DNA from: CBDDBU01 sp965226045
Lineage (GTDB): Bacteria > Pseudomonadota > Alphaproteobacteria > VGEJ01
Direction: 5' to 3'
NCBI GenBank assembly: GCA_965226045.1
Contig: CBDDBU010000021.1
Coordinates: 1-64,000, forward strand
DNA length: 64,000 nucleotides
Part shown: positions 1-8,717 of the stretch, in pieces
Position numbering within the stretch: position 1 is the first letter of the stretch
Layout of the letters: the number at the start of each line of letters is the position of its first letter
Translations under genes and position numbers: made by a program
The notes under the pieces: model-generated
What the model was told of the DNA's origin: nothing
Seen by the model: the letters and a program-made list of their open reading frames with translations, nothing else
The model's database searches: none

Positions 1-729
1 TACGCGAACGCGCTGCCGTGCTCGCTCGCCTGGGAGGCATTCAAGGAAGCGAACGGTGCCCACTCAGGGCGGGAAATGCGTGCTGGCATCGCCCGTCTCC
101 GCCACGCGGATCCAGGCGATAGCAGCGACTTCGAGATTGGGTGCCGCATTTTGACCCAGCCCTTCTTCTTCGCGGAACGCGACTGGATTCCCCCGCCGGC
201 GAGTTTCTCGCCGAGAATTGTGTCTTTCAAGACCTACAACACAGACAGTGCCGAAGGACTGGCTTTGTGGGAAGCCGTGAACGGTCGCCTCAGCCGGCCA
301 CAGATGGCGGGCATGGCAGGGGAGCAGGCGCGATTTGGCGAGCCGCATCTCATTCGTCCTCGCCTCGGGCAAGGCGCGTTCCGCGTGCTGGTCACGGATA
401 TCTATTGGCGGCGATGCGCGGTCACTCAAGAGCGGACACTGCCGGCTTTGGAGGCGGCGCATATACGCCCCTACGGCGATGGCGGTGCACACGAGGCGCA
501 GAACGGTCTTTTGCTGCGGCGGGACATTCACAGCCTGTTCGACGCCGGCTATGTGACGGTGACTCCCGATCTGCGCTTCGATGTAAGCCGACGGATCCGG
601 GAGGAGTTTGACAACGGCAAGCACTACTACGCGCTTCACGGTCGCAAAATCGATGCGCCTTCGGATATCGGCCAGCGCCCGGATACCGCCGCCCTGACTT
701 GGCACAACGAGCATTGTTTCAAGGGATGA
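1..729 (+). CDS. HNH endonuclease, 5' end outside window
   Basis: The reading frame is open from the first base of the window, so the start is missing; the first internal ATG is at 76. The C-terminal half has an HNH-type nuclease core: a segment reading RRCAVTQERTLPALEAAHIR, then NGLLLRRDIHSLFDAGYV, giving the His pair and the Asn/His positions of the HNH_2 type. The Cys pairs of the zinc-binding subtype are absent. The preceding region (ILTQPFFFAERDWIPPP, then IVSFKTYNTD) resembles the N-terminal part seen in related HNH restriction-type proteins. It probably cleaves DNA, perhaps as a defence nuclease; the target is unknown. It ends about 70 bp before an IS-type inverted repeat, and is probably an old resident gene at the edge of the IS nest. 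Confidence 0.8.
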   Translation, partial: YANALPCSLAWEAFKEANGAHSGREMRAGIARLRHADPGDSSDFEIGCRILTQPFFFAERDWIPPPASFSPRIVSFKTYNTDSAEGLALWEAVNGRLSRPQMAGMAGEQARFGEPHLIRPRLGQGAFRVLVTDIYWRRCAVTQERTLPALEAAHIRPYGDGGAHEAQNGLLLRRDIHSLFDAGYVTVTPDLRFDVSRRIREEFDNGKHYYALHGRKIDAPSDIGQRPDTAALTWHNEHCFKG

Positions 730-741
730 CGGAGAACGCCG

Positions 742-795
742 ATGACCGATGACGACCCCGACACCCCGATGCGCATGGTGGCTTTCGAGAATGTG
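742..795 (+). pseudogene. Truncated 5' end of an unknown gene
   Basis: An ATG at 742 follows a GGAGAA Shine-Dalgarno-like stretch 12 bp after the HNH stop codon. It opens a frame reading MTDDDPDTPMRMVAFENV. This frame runs into the left 59-bp inverted repeat at 796 and stops a few codons later. It looks like the start of a gene that followed the HNH gene and was cut by the insertion. No matching continuation was found beyond the right repeat at 8226. Function unknown. Confidence 0.35.
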
Positions 796-854
796 CTAAC
801 AGCCCGTTGATTAAGTGGCTTTTTCCGGCTCTCACTCCCAGATGAGGAATGCGG
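796..854. repeat. Left 59-bp terminal inverted repeat of IS nest
   Basis: It begins ctaacagcccgttgattaag and ends atgaggaatgcgg. Its reverse complement recurs at 8168-8226 with one mismatch (58/59). The tip ctaacagcccgttga is also the tip of the IS1182-like element at 41246, so these are probably the two ends of an element of that kind whose interior has been replaced by other insertion sequences. No direct target duplication is visible outside the pair. Confidence 0.85.
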
Positions 855-888
855 CGGCGAAAGCCGTCTGGCCGCTTTGCGAGACCCC

Positions 889-2229
889 TGTCCCTCCCAT
901 TTATTCCATCTATCGCAGAAACCTTGGAATTTTGCATCACCACCGGATACCCTTTCCGGCATGCATAAGATCATCGACTTTCAATCGGCATGCATAAGAT
1001 CTCGGGCGCGCCGTCGCGCTTGCCAATCTTCGCGGACCGCGCGGCGCTCCACACAGAAATCCTTGCCCTGCGACAGCAGGTAGCTGTCCTGAAACGGAAA
1101 AGGCCCCGGCCATCGCTTCGGAAGGCAGATAGGGTTTTCTGGGTCATCCTGTCTTGCCTATGGCCTGGCTGGCGCCACGCCCTGGTAATCGTCAGGCCCG
1201 AGACCGTCATCGGTTGGCACCGCAAGGGGTTCAGGCTTTTCTGGACATGGAAGTCGCGGCGGAGAAAGCCGGGCCGACCACCGGTGTCGAGGGAGATCCG
1301 CCATCTGGTCCGACGGATGTCGCGGGAGAACACACGGTGGGGCGCACCTCGGATCCATGGCGAGCTTTTGAAGCTTGGCTTTTCCATCTCCCAGGCCGCC
1401 GTCTCGAAATACATGGTCCGTTACCCATCGCCGCCATCGCAGTCGTGGCGGACATTCCTTACAAATCACGCCGATTGCCTGGCGTCGATCGATTTCTTCG
1501 TGGTCCCCACGGCCACGTTCCACCTCCTGTTCGGGTTCATCGTGCTCCACCACGAGCGCCGCCAGATCGTGCATTTCGGTGTCACGGCGAACCCGACGAT
1601 GGCGTGGGTCGCACAGCAGATCCGAGAGGCATTCCCGTGGGGCACGGCGCCGCGGTACCTGATCCGCGACCGGGACGGCGCATACGGGCAATCGTTCCGC
1701 TCGACCGTGACGGCGATGGGCGTGGAAGAGGTCGTTACGGCGCCACGGAGCCCGTGGCAAAATCCGTATGTGGAACGCCTGATCGGCAGCGTGAGGCGCG
1801 AATGCCTGGACCATTCGATCATCCTCAACGAGCGGCATTTGCGGCGCATTCTTGGCTCATACCTCGACTATTATCACGGTTCAAGGACCCACTTGTCGCT
1901 CGGCAAGGACACCCCGGATGGACGACCCGTTCAGCCGGCCGGGTCCGGAACGGTCGTTTCCTTGCCCAAGGTCGGCGGTCTGCATCATCGTTACGAACGC
2001 CTCGCGGCCTGACCACCCCCGCTCGGATTCGATCAATTCCTCTCTGTGGCAACGTGGACGCTGCCGGCATCCGCATGCCCTTGCATAGGTTCGCTGGCAC
2101 GATCCGGCGGAATAAGCATCGTGATGACCGCGCCCATGGTCGATTACAAAATCCACTGGCTCAAAATGATGTCCGTGCCGGAGAGCCGAGCCGTCGTTGG
2201 GAGGCACGATGGAATAAATGGAAGGGACA
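889..2229 (+). mobile_element. IS481-like insertion sequence, copy 1 (1341 bp)
   Basis: The ends are tgtccctcccatttattcca on the left and tggaataaatggaagggaca on the right, an inverted repeat with one mismatch and TGT...ACA tips as in IS481-type elements. One transposase gene fills the interior. Copy 2 at 4213-5506 is nearly identical apart from a 47-bp extra segment in copy 1 just before the transposase. No target duplication is visible. The right end abuts an IS3 relic, so this copy probably inserted into, or deleted part of, that element. Confidence 0.85.
990..2012 (+). CDS. Integrase-core (DDE) transposase, IS481-like copy 1
   Basis: A 340-residue transposase. The N-terminal part (FADRAALHTEILALRQQVAV) is followed by a helix-turn-helix/linker region rich in Arg, then an rve integrase core with the DDE residues in SIDFFVVP, RDRDGAYG and YVERLIGSVRRECLDH. 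It acts on the TGT...ACA ends of its own element. The start at 990 differs from copy 2: a 47-bp insert repeats the context of the start codon (catgcataagatc occurs twice), so the first residues are MHKISGAPSRLP instead of MHKIIE. From FADRAALHTE onward the two proteins are the same as far as I can see. It appears intact and possibly active. Confidence 0.85.
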   Translation: MHKISGAPSRLPIFADRAALHTEILALRQQVAVLKRKRPRPSLRKADRVFWVILSCLWPGWRHALVIVRPETVIGWHRKGFRLFWTWKSRRRKPGRPPVSREIRHLVRRMSRENTRWGAPRIHGELLKLGFSISQAAVSKYMVRYPSPPSQSWRTFLTNHADCLASIDFFVVPTATFHLLFGFIVLHHERRQIVHFGVTANPTMAWVAQQIREAFPWGTAPRYLIRDRDGAYGQSFRSTVTAMGVEEVVTAPRSPWQNPYVERLIGSVRRECLDHSIILNERHLRRILGSYLDYYHGSRTHLSLGKDTPDGRPVQPAGSGTVVSLPKVGGLHHRYERLAA

Positions 2230-2235
2230 GGCCAG

Positions 2236-2830
2236 CACGGCCGCAGACCGAATGCAGGATCGCGCATCGTTGAGACAGCCTGCCCCGGGTTGCTTCTGCC
2301 GGCTTCAGACCGTCCCGCCGCCGTCGACAGTATGTCGACCGCTGGACCGGCTTGGCTCACGCCAACCTTCCGTCCTGAGCAAGGAGTGACCCGATAGCCA
2401 TATCTGCCATACTGGCTGGCCAAGCGGATGATCGCGGCCGCATCTGGCCTCCATCATCCCGTTCCCGGGGCTCTTGAGCGAGCGATGTTCCTGCAACAGC
2501 ACGGCACGTCGCTCGGAGAAGTTCGGCCTGGAGATGATCAACACGGCGGCCGATTAGCATTCTGAGCGCCTCTTTCAATTATCAGCTTATCCAACGTCAG
2601 ATCCAGCGTTCCACGGATTCTGCTGCTCCAGGTCCTTCAGACGCTTGGCCCAGTACGAAGGCCGCCATATTCCTTGCACCAGCGGTAACCTGCGCCGGAT
2701 ACGCCGGCGACGACAAGTTCAACGGGCTGGCCCTGCGCCAAAGCCACACTGCGGTCTTCGAGCAACATGCTGATAATCTGCTGAGGTGTCGCGGACGGCT
2801 CATGTTGTCCTCCTTTCGAGGGGGCAAATG
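2236..2830 (-). pseudogene. IS3-family orfA/orfB relic
   Basis: On the minus strand a perfect AGGAGG site precedes an ATG at 2803. After about five codons the orfA-like sequence continues in another frame: QQIISMLLEDRSVALAQGQP, then a stretch ending WCKEYGGLRTG, matching IS3 orfA helix-turn-helix proteins. Further downstream come LTLDKLI and, in yet other frames, orfB-like pieces around RYGYR and GWR. At least three frameshifts interrupt it, and its 3' end is cut by the IS481-like copy 1 at 2229. It is non-functional. Identification rests on the order and wording of these short blocks; the catalytic core is gone. Confidence 0.65.
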
Positions 2831-4212
2831 CGCCAAACTCCAATCAATCTGGACCATTTTGCCTCACTCGATAACGCTCGAACAGCTGCCAAGTCATCAC
2901 GCTGATACACCGCCCATGCTTTTTCGTGGCACGTGAAAAAGGTGATTGTGCCGGTATCGCCAATCTGAAGAATTGACCCCGCTTCAGATCGCCGTTGATT
3001 CCGGTTCCGTCCCGGCGCAGCATTTTGGCTCTGTGAACTATATTTGAGGGGGGCCCTGGATGAGATCGCACCATCGACCTCTTGAAGGGTGTAAGGATCG
3101 CTCACGGCAGACCGAACTCGCCGATCCTGACAAGACGGGACCAAGGTTCATGTTGGGATGGGTCCTGTAAGCCCAAGGTCAAGCGAGAAATTTTAGTACC
3201 GAACGCCATCGTCTCAAGAACTCCACGCACGTGGATCGAACGTATCGTCCCTGGTCCTCATGCGTGCCGATGTTCCAGCCGCGTGATCGTCTGCCCTCGC
3301 GGTCGATGCCGGCAATGAGTGGGCGTTCCCGCCAGTTCGTCATATGGCCTCTGTTGTAGCTCAGGGCCGTCTGTGATCGTTAGCATTTGAGCTATGAAGC
3401 TGCCGTGTCGATCAATGGACTCATGTAGCCGTTCTGCTCCGTCCAGGTTCCCCGCCCTGCCAATCCCGGATGGGTTGAGTTTGAACGATACCCGCCCGCA
3501 GATAGAGACATCGTCGATGGTATAGTGCGTACGTGGCAGCTGTAGACCCGCCTTGTCTTATGTCGCTCAATCCGTTCGCCTCTTGGTGCCATGTGAATGA
3601 GGACTTCGCCATCGATCTGTTTTTCCGACATGTTTCTCCGATCTGCAACTTCAACTCCTGGCAATCGTCGATCGCCTGGACATTGCACGCCACGACATAG
3701 CCTCGATGCTTCTCGCTCGCAGCCCTCGACGATGCCTCGATGGGAAGCTTGGGGTGGATAGGGCTGAGCCCGGTCCCCACGACTTGGCGGAAGGCCTTTG
3801 AGCAAAATTTCGACACCATCTTGGAGCGGGCCATGTGAGACTGATACCCCTCTCCTGCGCCAAACGGTGAAGTTTCCAGGCCTTGCCTCCGTCACATTTC
3901 CTCGGCCTAGGCGCCGCTGCCCCAGCCAGATAAGGACGTACAGCGGGAGCGTACAGATGTCATCATCGGAACAAGATTTTCGAGGGATGTCAGTCACGGG
4001 GTCTGCCGGAATCCTCCGGCATTTGGATCTGGAGGCAAGATTGCTGCAGCGTTCCGCTGTTACCCGCCAAGCGTTGAGAATCAGCAAACCACTCGCAGCC
4101 AATGGCGAGGCGTCCCATTCGAGTATTCATGTTGATCAATCTGTAGCGAGGACGGCTCGAGCTGGTGCCGAACCCGTTGCAATCCAAAGCAGACTTCCCT
4201 GTTGTGAGACCC
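2831..4212. other. Region without a recognisable gene
   Basis: About 1.4 kb between the IS3 relic and the second IS481-like copy. Several overlapping frames of 70-236 codons exist on both strands, but none has convincing family motifs or a clear ribosome-binding site. The minus frame from 3834 to 3421 has the most protein-like composition (for example YVVACNVQAIDDCQELKLQI) and may be a decayed gene. No terminal repeats or tRNA-like structures were found. I cannot assign anything here. Confidence 0.5.
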
Positions 4213-5506
4213 TGTCCCTCCCATTTATTCCATCTATCGCAGAAACCTTGGAATTTTGCATCACCACCGGATACCCTTTCCGGCATGCATAAGATCATCG
4301 AAATCTTCGCGGACCGCGCGGCGCTCCACACAGAAATCCTTGCCCTGCGACAGCAGGTAGCTGTCCTGAAACGGAAAAGGCCCCGGCCATCGCTTCGGAA
4401 GGCAGATAGGGTTTTCTGGGTCATCCTGTCTTGCCTATGGCCTGGCTGGCGCCACGCCCTGGTAATCGTCAGGCCCGAGACCGTCATCGGTTGGCACCGC
4501 AAGGGGTTCAGGCTTTTCTGGACATGGAAGTCGCGGCGGAGAAAGCCGGGCCGACCACCGGTGTCGAGGGAGATCCGCCATCTGGTCCGACGGATGTCGC
4601 GGGAGAACACACGGTGGGGCGCACCTCGGATCCATGGCGAGCTTTTGAAGCTTGGCTTTTCCATCTCCCAGGCCGCCGTCTCGAAATACATGGTCCGTTA
4701 CCCATCGCCGCCATCGCAGTCGTGGCGGACATTCCTTACAAATCACGCCGATTGCCTGGCGTCGATCGATTTCTTCGTGGTCCCCACGGCCACGTTCCAC
4801 CTCCTGTTCGGGTTCATCGTGCTCCACCACGAGCGCCGCCAGATCGTGCATTTCGGTGTCACGGCGAACCCGACGATGGCGTGGGTCGCACAGCAGATCC
4901 GAGAGGCATTCCCGTGGGGCACGGCGCCGCGGTACCTGATCCGCGACCGGGACGGCGCATACGGGCAATCGTTCCGCTCGACCGTGACGGCGATGGGCGT
5001 GGAAGAGGTCGTTACGGCGCCACGGAGCCCGTGGCAAAATCCGTATGTGGAACGCCTGATCGGCAGCGTGAGGCGCGAATGCCTGGACCATTCGATCATC
5101 CTCAACGAGCGGCATTTGCGGCGCATTCTTGGCTCATACCTCGACTATTATCACGGTTCAAGGACCCACTTGTCGCTCGGCAAGGACACACCGGATGGAC
5201 GACCCGTTCAGCCGGCCGGGTCCGGAACGGTCGTTTCCTTGCCCAAGGTCGGCGGTCTGCATCATCGTTACGAACGCCTCGCGGCCTGACCACCCCCGCT
5301 CGGATTCGATCAATTCCTCTCTGTGGCAACGTGGACGCTGCCGGCATCCGCATGCCCTTGCATAGGTTCGCTGGCACGATCCGGCGGAATAAGCATCGTG
5401 ATGACCGCGCCCATGGTCGATTACAAAATCCACTGGCTCAAAATGATGTCCGTGCCGGAGAGCCGAGCCGTCGTTGGGAGGCACGATGGAATAAATGGAA
5501 GGGACA
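4213..5506 (+). mobile_element. IS481-like insertion sequence, copy 2 (1294 bp)
   Basis: Second copy of the element at 889-2229, in the same orientation, with the same TGT...ACA terminal repeats. It lacks the 47-bp leader insert and differs by a synonymous ACC/ACA change near 5189. It probably represents the original form, with copy 1 carrying the insert. The two direct copies bracket about 2 kb of relic sequence and could recombine to delete it. No target duplication was detected. Confidence 0.85.
4285..5289 (+). CDS. Integrase-core (DDE) transposase, IS481-like copy 2
   Basis: A 334-residue transposase starting MHKIIEIFADRAALHTEIL. The frame is open upstream to 4165, but the ATG at 4285 lies just inside the element after the terminal repeat and matches the internal start context of copy 1, so I prefer it. 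The DDE residues are in SIDFFVVP, RDRDGAYG and YVERLIGSVRREC. From FADRAAL on it is identical in amino-acid sequence to the copy 1 protein as far as I can see. It appears intact. Confidence 0.85.
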   Translation: MHKIIEIFADRAALHTEILALRQQVAVLKRKRPRPSLRKADRVFWVILSCLWPGWRHALVIVRPETVIGWHRKGFRLFWTWKSRRRKPGRPPVSREIRHLVRRMSRENTRWGAPRIHGELLKLGFSISQAAVSKYMVRYPSPPSQSWRTFLTNHADCLASIDFFVVPTATFHLLFGFIVLHHERRQIVHFGVTANPTMAWVAQQIREAFPWGTAPRYLIRDRDGAYGQSFRSTVTAMGVEEVVTAPRSPWQNPYVERLIGSVRRECLDHSIILNERHLRRILGSYLDYYHGSRTHLSLGKDTPDGRPVQPAGSGTVVSLPKVGGLHHRYERLAA

Positions 5507-5681
5507 AGCTATCGTGCAAGGGATGAACGGCAAGCGGTTGCAATACCGCGAGCTGGTGGCCTAGTCGGCCACCACTGAAATCGTAAGGGCCGTCTCCGAC
5601 GCTGGCAGGCTGGGAGAGACGGAGACCCCATCGGCTTTTTTTTCACTAGTCGCAACTGGGTGCCGGATGCACAAGTCCCTA

Positions 5682-5963
5682 TCAATCCCAGCCCGAGACG
5701 GTGAGTTCGTACCCGCACGCGCGGCACCTGAATTCGGCGAAAGTATCGTCTCCCGTGGCGACAAATCTGTCTTTACTGACCTCGAGCACCGAGACGGCCC
5801 CCCGGATTATGAAGCAGTCGGGACAACGCAGGTCAGCCCCAAGACGCGGTCTAAACTTGAGAAGGCGCTGATACGCCGCGCCCGCTATCTTACTTTCCTC
5901 TGTCTTCTTCGTGCTTTGCGTCTGAAGGTCGAGTGTCTCGAGATCAAGGCGCGGCCTTCTTCT
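5682..5963 (-). pseudogene. Zinc-ribbon ORF without a start codon
   Basis: On the minus strand a frame open for about 94 codons reads ...AYQRLLKFRPRLGADLRCPD, with paired cysteines in LRCPDCFI and FRCRACGYEL and a terminal VSGWD. Two CxxC knuckles about 40 residues apart are typical of a small zinc ribbon. There is no ATG in the frame; it opens after a stop at 5964-5966. An adjacent upstream frame (RTDDEIKKRARDLAAQQVKK) also looks protein-like, so this may be one gene broken by a frameshift. No family is assigned. Confidence 0.4.
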
Positions 5964-6019
5964 TCACTTGCTGCGCCGCAAGGTCACGGGCGCGCTTCTT
6001 AATCTCATCGTCAGTTCGT

Positions 6020-6780
6020 GCATAAGCGAGACTGCTTCTTCCACGTATGTAAGGTACCGCTTATGCACTTTGTTCCGGCGCAACCAACATGTTGCGGGGT
6101 GACCCAGGTTTGGCGCGGATGGCGATGGCGAACAGGGAGCGGACAGGTGGCGTGCCGCGTTCTGCGTCGGTTGAAGCGGAAGACCGAAGCGGCTCGTCGA
6201 GATAGGTTTGCAGGTATTTCCTGCGCAGCCCGTGATAGACCCCCCGGGCCCAGCCCTTGAGGTTGCGGAGAACATCTGATGGATCCAGGGCAAGACAAGA
6301 TGTGCGGCCATGGCGCCGATGACGTGGGGATCTGTGCTGGTTGACGGGGACGCCGGCATATCCGGCCCATCCATCGGTCTTGGCGGTAAAGCTGCATCTT
6401 CGGGGCGATGTTACGGGCGATGAACGGCGTTGAGACTGCCGGCACCGTAGTCGGTGAGAGCGGCCAGGCGCAATCGGCAAACGGCTTGTTGCCGTCGCCC
6501 ACCTCGGATGCCACCGACCACGAGCAACTTGCCGGGTCATGGCTTCGCCCGGGGCCGAGGCCGGCGGGGTCGTTCTTGGTCCGGAAAGTGCAGGGAGGTT
6601 TCGTCGATCTCGACCAGCCCCGACAACGGATTGCGGTCTGGATCGACCATCGCCCGGCGCAGTTTGGCGGCCAGTATCCAGGCCGTGCGATAGGACCCGA
6701 GAGTCGAGCTGCTTCTGACAGCTGAAGGGCGGAGATGCCGTACCGAATGGGTCGCCATCAGATAGGCCGCCCAGAACGGC
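6020..6780 (-). pseudogene. IS1595-family transposase relic
   Basis: On the minus strand the pieces WAAYLMATHS, GSYRTAWILAAKLRRAMV and NPLSGLVEIDET match the middle of IS1595-family transposases. Farther along, HLVLPWIHQMF, NLKGWARGVYHGLRRKYL and FRFNRRRTRHA match the C-terminal part. They lie in three different frames, so the gene carries several indels. The N-terminal zinc-binding part is missing because the IS5-like element begins at 6781. Non-functional. Confidence 0.75.
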
Positions 6781-7863
6781 TTTGGTGCATGGAGCCGCGA
6801 TGGTGTGATCGCCCATTCCCCGGTTGGTTAGCGGATCCTGATTGTGTTTGGTTTCGCCGCACGGATAGAGCGATTGAGTGCGTCGATCTGCATGGCGATT
6901 TCGGTTTGTTGGGATTGGAATGTGCGAGCGTTGAGCTTGCCGCCGTTGAGCCTCTTGACGCGAGCCATGGCTGTTTCGCCAAGCGCTCTCAATCCGTAGC
7001 CCTGTCGTTTCTGCCAGTTCATCCTTCCCTTCGACGCGATCTCCGCCGCATGGTGCTCCCGTTCCGATCCGCCATGAGGCGTGTCCGGGAGAGGAATGGA
7101 TGTGGCGCGTGGCGGGATGATGATTTCAGGTGGTGAATTCGGTGGCCGAGCTTCTCGGATCGCTTTTGTCACGGGCTCCCCGTCATAGGCGCCGTCGGCA
7201 AACACGCGCCGGATCATCCCACCGGAACCGGCGACCAGCGGTCCCGCCATCGTCGCATCGGCCGTGTCGTCACCGGTCAGTTCATGCGCCCGTATCTCGC
7301 TGCTGGCCGGGTCAACCGAGATATGCAGCTTGCGCCACGAGCGCCGCGTTTCACCGTGCTTGGCGCGAGCCCACTCGCCAGCGCCAAAGAATTTCAGGCC
7401 CGTGGAATCCAGCACGATATCCGTAGACCGCTTGTTCGTGCTGGTTTCCACAACGACATCCACCGTTCGCCGCCGCCGCGACAGCGTGGTGTGATCCGGC
7501 ACCGGCAGATCACACCCCATCAAGTCCACGAGGGAACGCACAAAGCCTTCCGTCTGGCGCAGCGGCAGTCTGAAGACCACCCCCAGCATCAGTGTCGTGG
7601 AAATCGCCAACTCTGAAAACCGCCGCTGGCCACCAGGAGTTCGCCGCTTGGCTGCGTCCCATTGCTCCAGGGCGCTCTCATCAATCCAGAAACGAATGTC
7701 GCCGCGCCGAACCAAACCACGGTCATAATCCGGCCAGTTCATGACCCGGTACTTGGCTCTGGGGATATGGTGGCGACGCGATGCGTGGAACTTGAAAGGC
7801 ATGACAAACTCTCAAAGACGGAAGCGGAGCCAGATATACTAATCCTCAGGTCCATGCACCAAA
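6781..7863 (-). mobile_element. IS5-like insertion sequence, copy 1 (1083 bp)
   Basis: The terminal inverted repeat is tttggtgcatgga on the left and tccatgcaccaaa on the right. It encloses one intact transposase gene on the minus strand. The left end sits in the IS1595 relic and the right end in an IS21 istA fragment, so it joined or inserted between already nested elements. A second, damaged copy is at 11199-12420. No clear target duplication. Confidence 0.85.
6828..7802 (-). CDS. IS5-family transposase, intact copy
   Basis: A 324-residue transposase starting MPFKFHASRRHHIPRAKYRV. It has the IS5-type layout: an N-terminal dimer/HTH region (LRQTEGFVRSLVDLMG, PDHTTLSRR), a first catalytic Asp in IVLDSTGLKFFG, a second in RRVFADGAYDGEPV, and a C-terminal Arg-rich YxxR-like segment (QKRQGYGLRALGETAMARVK) with the catalytic Glu. 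It mobilises the element bounded at 6781-7863. No frameshift is seen, in contrast to the 11.2 kb copy. Confidence 0.85.
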   Translation of the reverse strand: MPFKFHASRRHHIPRAKYRVMNWPDYDRGLVRRGDIRFWIDESALEQWDAAKRRTPGGQRRFSELAISTTLMLGVVFRLPLRQTEGFVRSLVDLMGCDLPVPDHTTLSRRRRTVDVVVETSTNKRSTDIVLDSTGLKFFGAGEWARAKHGETRRSWRKLHISVDPASSEIRAHELTGDDTADATMAGPLVAGSGGMIRRVFADGAYDGEPVTKAIREARPPNSPPEIIIPPRATSIPLPDTPHGGSEREHHAAEIASKGRMNWQKRQGYGLRALGETAMARVKRLNGGKLNARTFQSQQTEIAMQIDALNRSIRAAKPNTIRIR

Positions 7864-8140
7864 CTTTCGCCTTCGCGTAGTCGCACTCGCCGACCGCCGC
7901 CCGATCACCTTGCGAACCGCTGTTCTCACCCGCCGCTCGTAGCTGTCGCGGACGATGTTCCTTCACGTCGCGGACGATCGGCTTGTTCCTGCCGAAATAC
8001 CCCCGCCGAATCCGCGCTATCGTCTCCACAACCAGCATCCCCCATCACCTCGTCCGTCCAAAACGAGGTGCCATGGACCAGCATGGTTCAGGGGGTCAAA
8101 GTTGGACGCCGATCACCCCGCAACCGGGGTCAACATGACA
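7864..8140 (-). pseudogene. IS21-family istA 5' fragment
   Basis: On the minus strand an ATG at 8038 starts MLVVETIARIRRGYFGRNKP, the usual opening of IstA. The rest of the N-terminal HTH is blurred by frameshifts (VRKVI lies in another frame), and the gene is cut at 7863 by the IS5-like element. Upstream, ttgaccccggttgcgggg and aactttgacccc resemble the repeated terminal sequences of IS21 elements. Only about 55 codons remain. Confidence 0.6.
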
Positions 8141-8167
8141 AACTCGTTCCAGGCAGGCCGTTCCACA

Positions 8168-8226
8168 CCGCATTCCTCATCTGGGGGTGAGAGCCGGAAA
8201 AAGCCACTTAATCAACGGGCTGTTAG
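8168..8226. repeat. Right 59-bp terminal inverted repeat of IS nest
   Basis: Reverse complement of 796-854 with one mismatch. It closes the 7.4 kb IS nest 117 bp upstream of the bufferin precursor gene, so the promoter of that operon lies between this repeat and 8343, or within the repeat itself. Confidence 0.85.
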
Positions 8227-8342
8227 ACATTGCAGGTATTTCCGGCGGCCATTATGCTGATTGCGATGGCAGCATGGCGCCCTAACCGGGCGCTGGAGCG
8301 TCTCAATCGCTTATCCACCACGCCTGAACGAGGAGAATATCC

Positions 8343-8645
8343 ATGAAGAAGAGCCCGCTTGTTCTAACGGCCGCACTCCTGGCCGCCTCTAATCTCGCGA
8401 GCGCTGAACTCGCGCAAGCAGCAGACAATAATGCCGAATGCTATGGCGTCTCGCTCGCCGGCAAGAACGACTGCAAGGCGGGTCCAGGCACGACCTGCGC
8501 CGGTAGCTCGACTGTCGACTACCAAGGCAACTCCTGGAAGCTGGTCCCCGCGGGCACCTGCGAGTCGATGACCTTCGAGACCATGGATGGCCGTATGGTG
8601 AAGGGTAGCCTCACCGAGCTGAAACGCGATCTGCCGAAGACCTGA
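8343..8645 (+). CDS. bufA1: Bufferin precursor peptide (DUF2282), BufA1/GigP-like
   Basis: A 100-residue secreted RiPP precursor. Residues 1-27 form a signal peptide (Lys-Lys, hydrophobic core, AQAA cleavage region). The core has four cysteines at 33, 44, 52 and 73 in the DUF2282 pattern: ECYGVSLAGKNDCKAG, then TTCAG, then VPAGTCESM. In known bufferins such cysteines are converted to metal-binding heterocycles that chelate copper in the periplasm. A GAGGAG ribosome-binding site lies just upstream. It is followed by the DUF692, DUF2063 and DoxX genes in the gigPABT order. The C-terminal tail after the last Cys is Lys/Asp-rich. The assignment is strong; copper specificity is from family knowledge. 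Confidence 0.9.
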   Translation: MKKSPLVLTAALLAASNLASAELAQAADNNAECYGVSLAGKNDCKAGPGTTCAGSSTVDYQGNSWKLVPAGTCESMTFETMDGRMVKGSLTELKRDLPKT

Positions 8646-8717
8646 TAGGAAACCGCTCGGTTTGCCGCCCGCCCCCATACCCCGCGGCGACCGGACGGCC
8701 GTTTCTGGACCCCGGCC

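Noticed and set aside
64..714. 216-codon minus-strand frame opposite the HNH gene
   Set aside because: It is a shadow of the real gene: no family motifs, no ribosome site, and the plus strand shows a clear HNH core.
1158..1838. 226-codon minus-strand frame inside the IS481-like element (also at 4435-5115)
   Set aside because: It mirrors the transposase coding strand in GC-rich DNA and has no motif of its own; duplication of the element duplicates the shadow.
889..5506. Composite transposon formed by the two IS481-like copies
   Set aside because: No common target duplication flanks the pair and the interior has no identifiable cargo gene; two independent insertions explain it as well.
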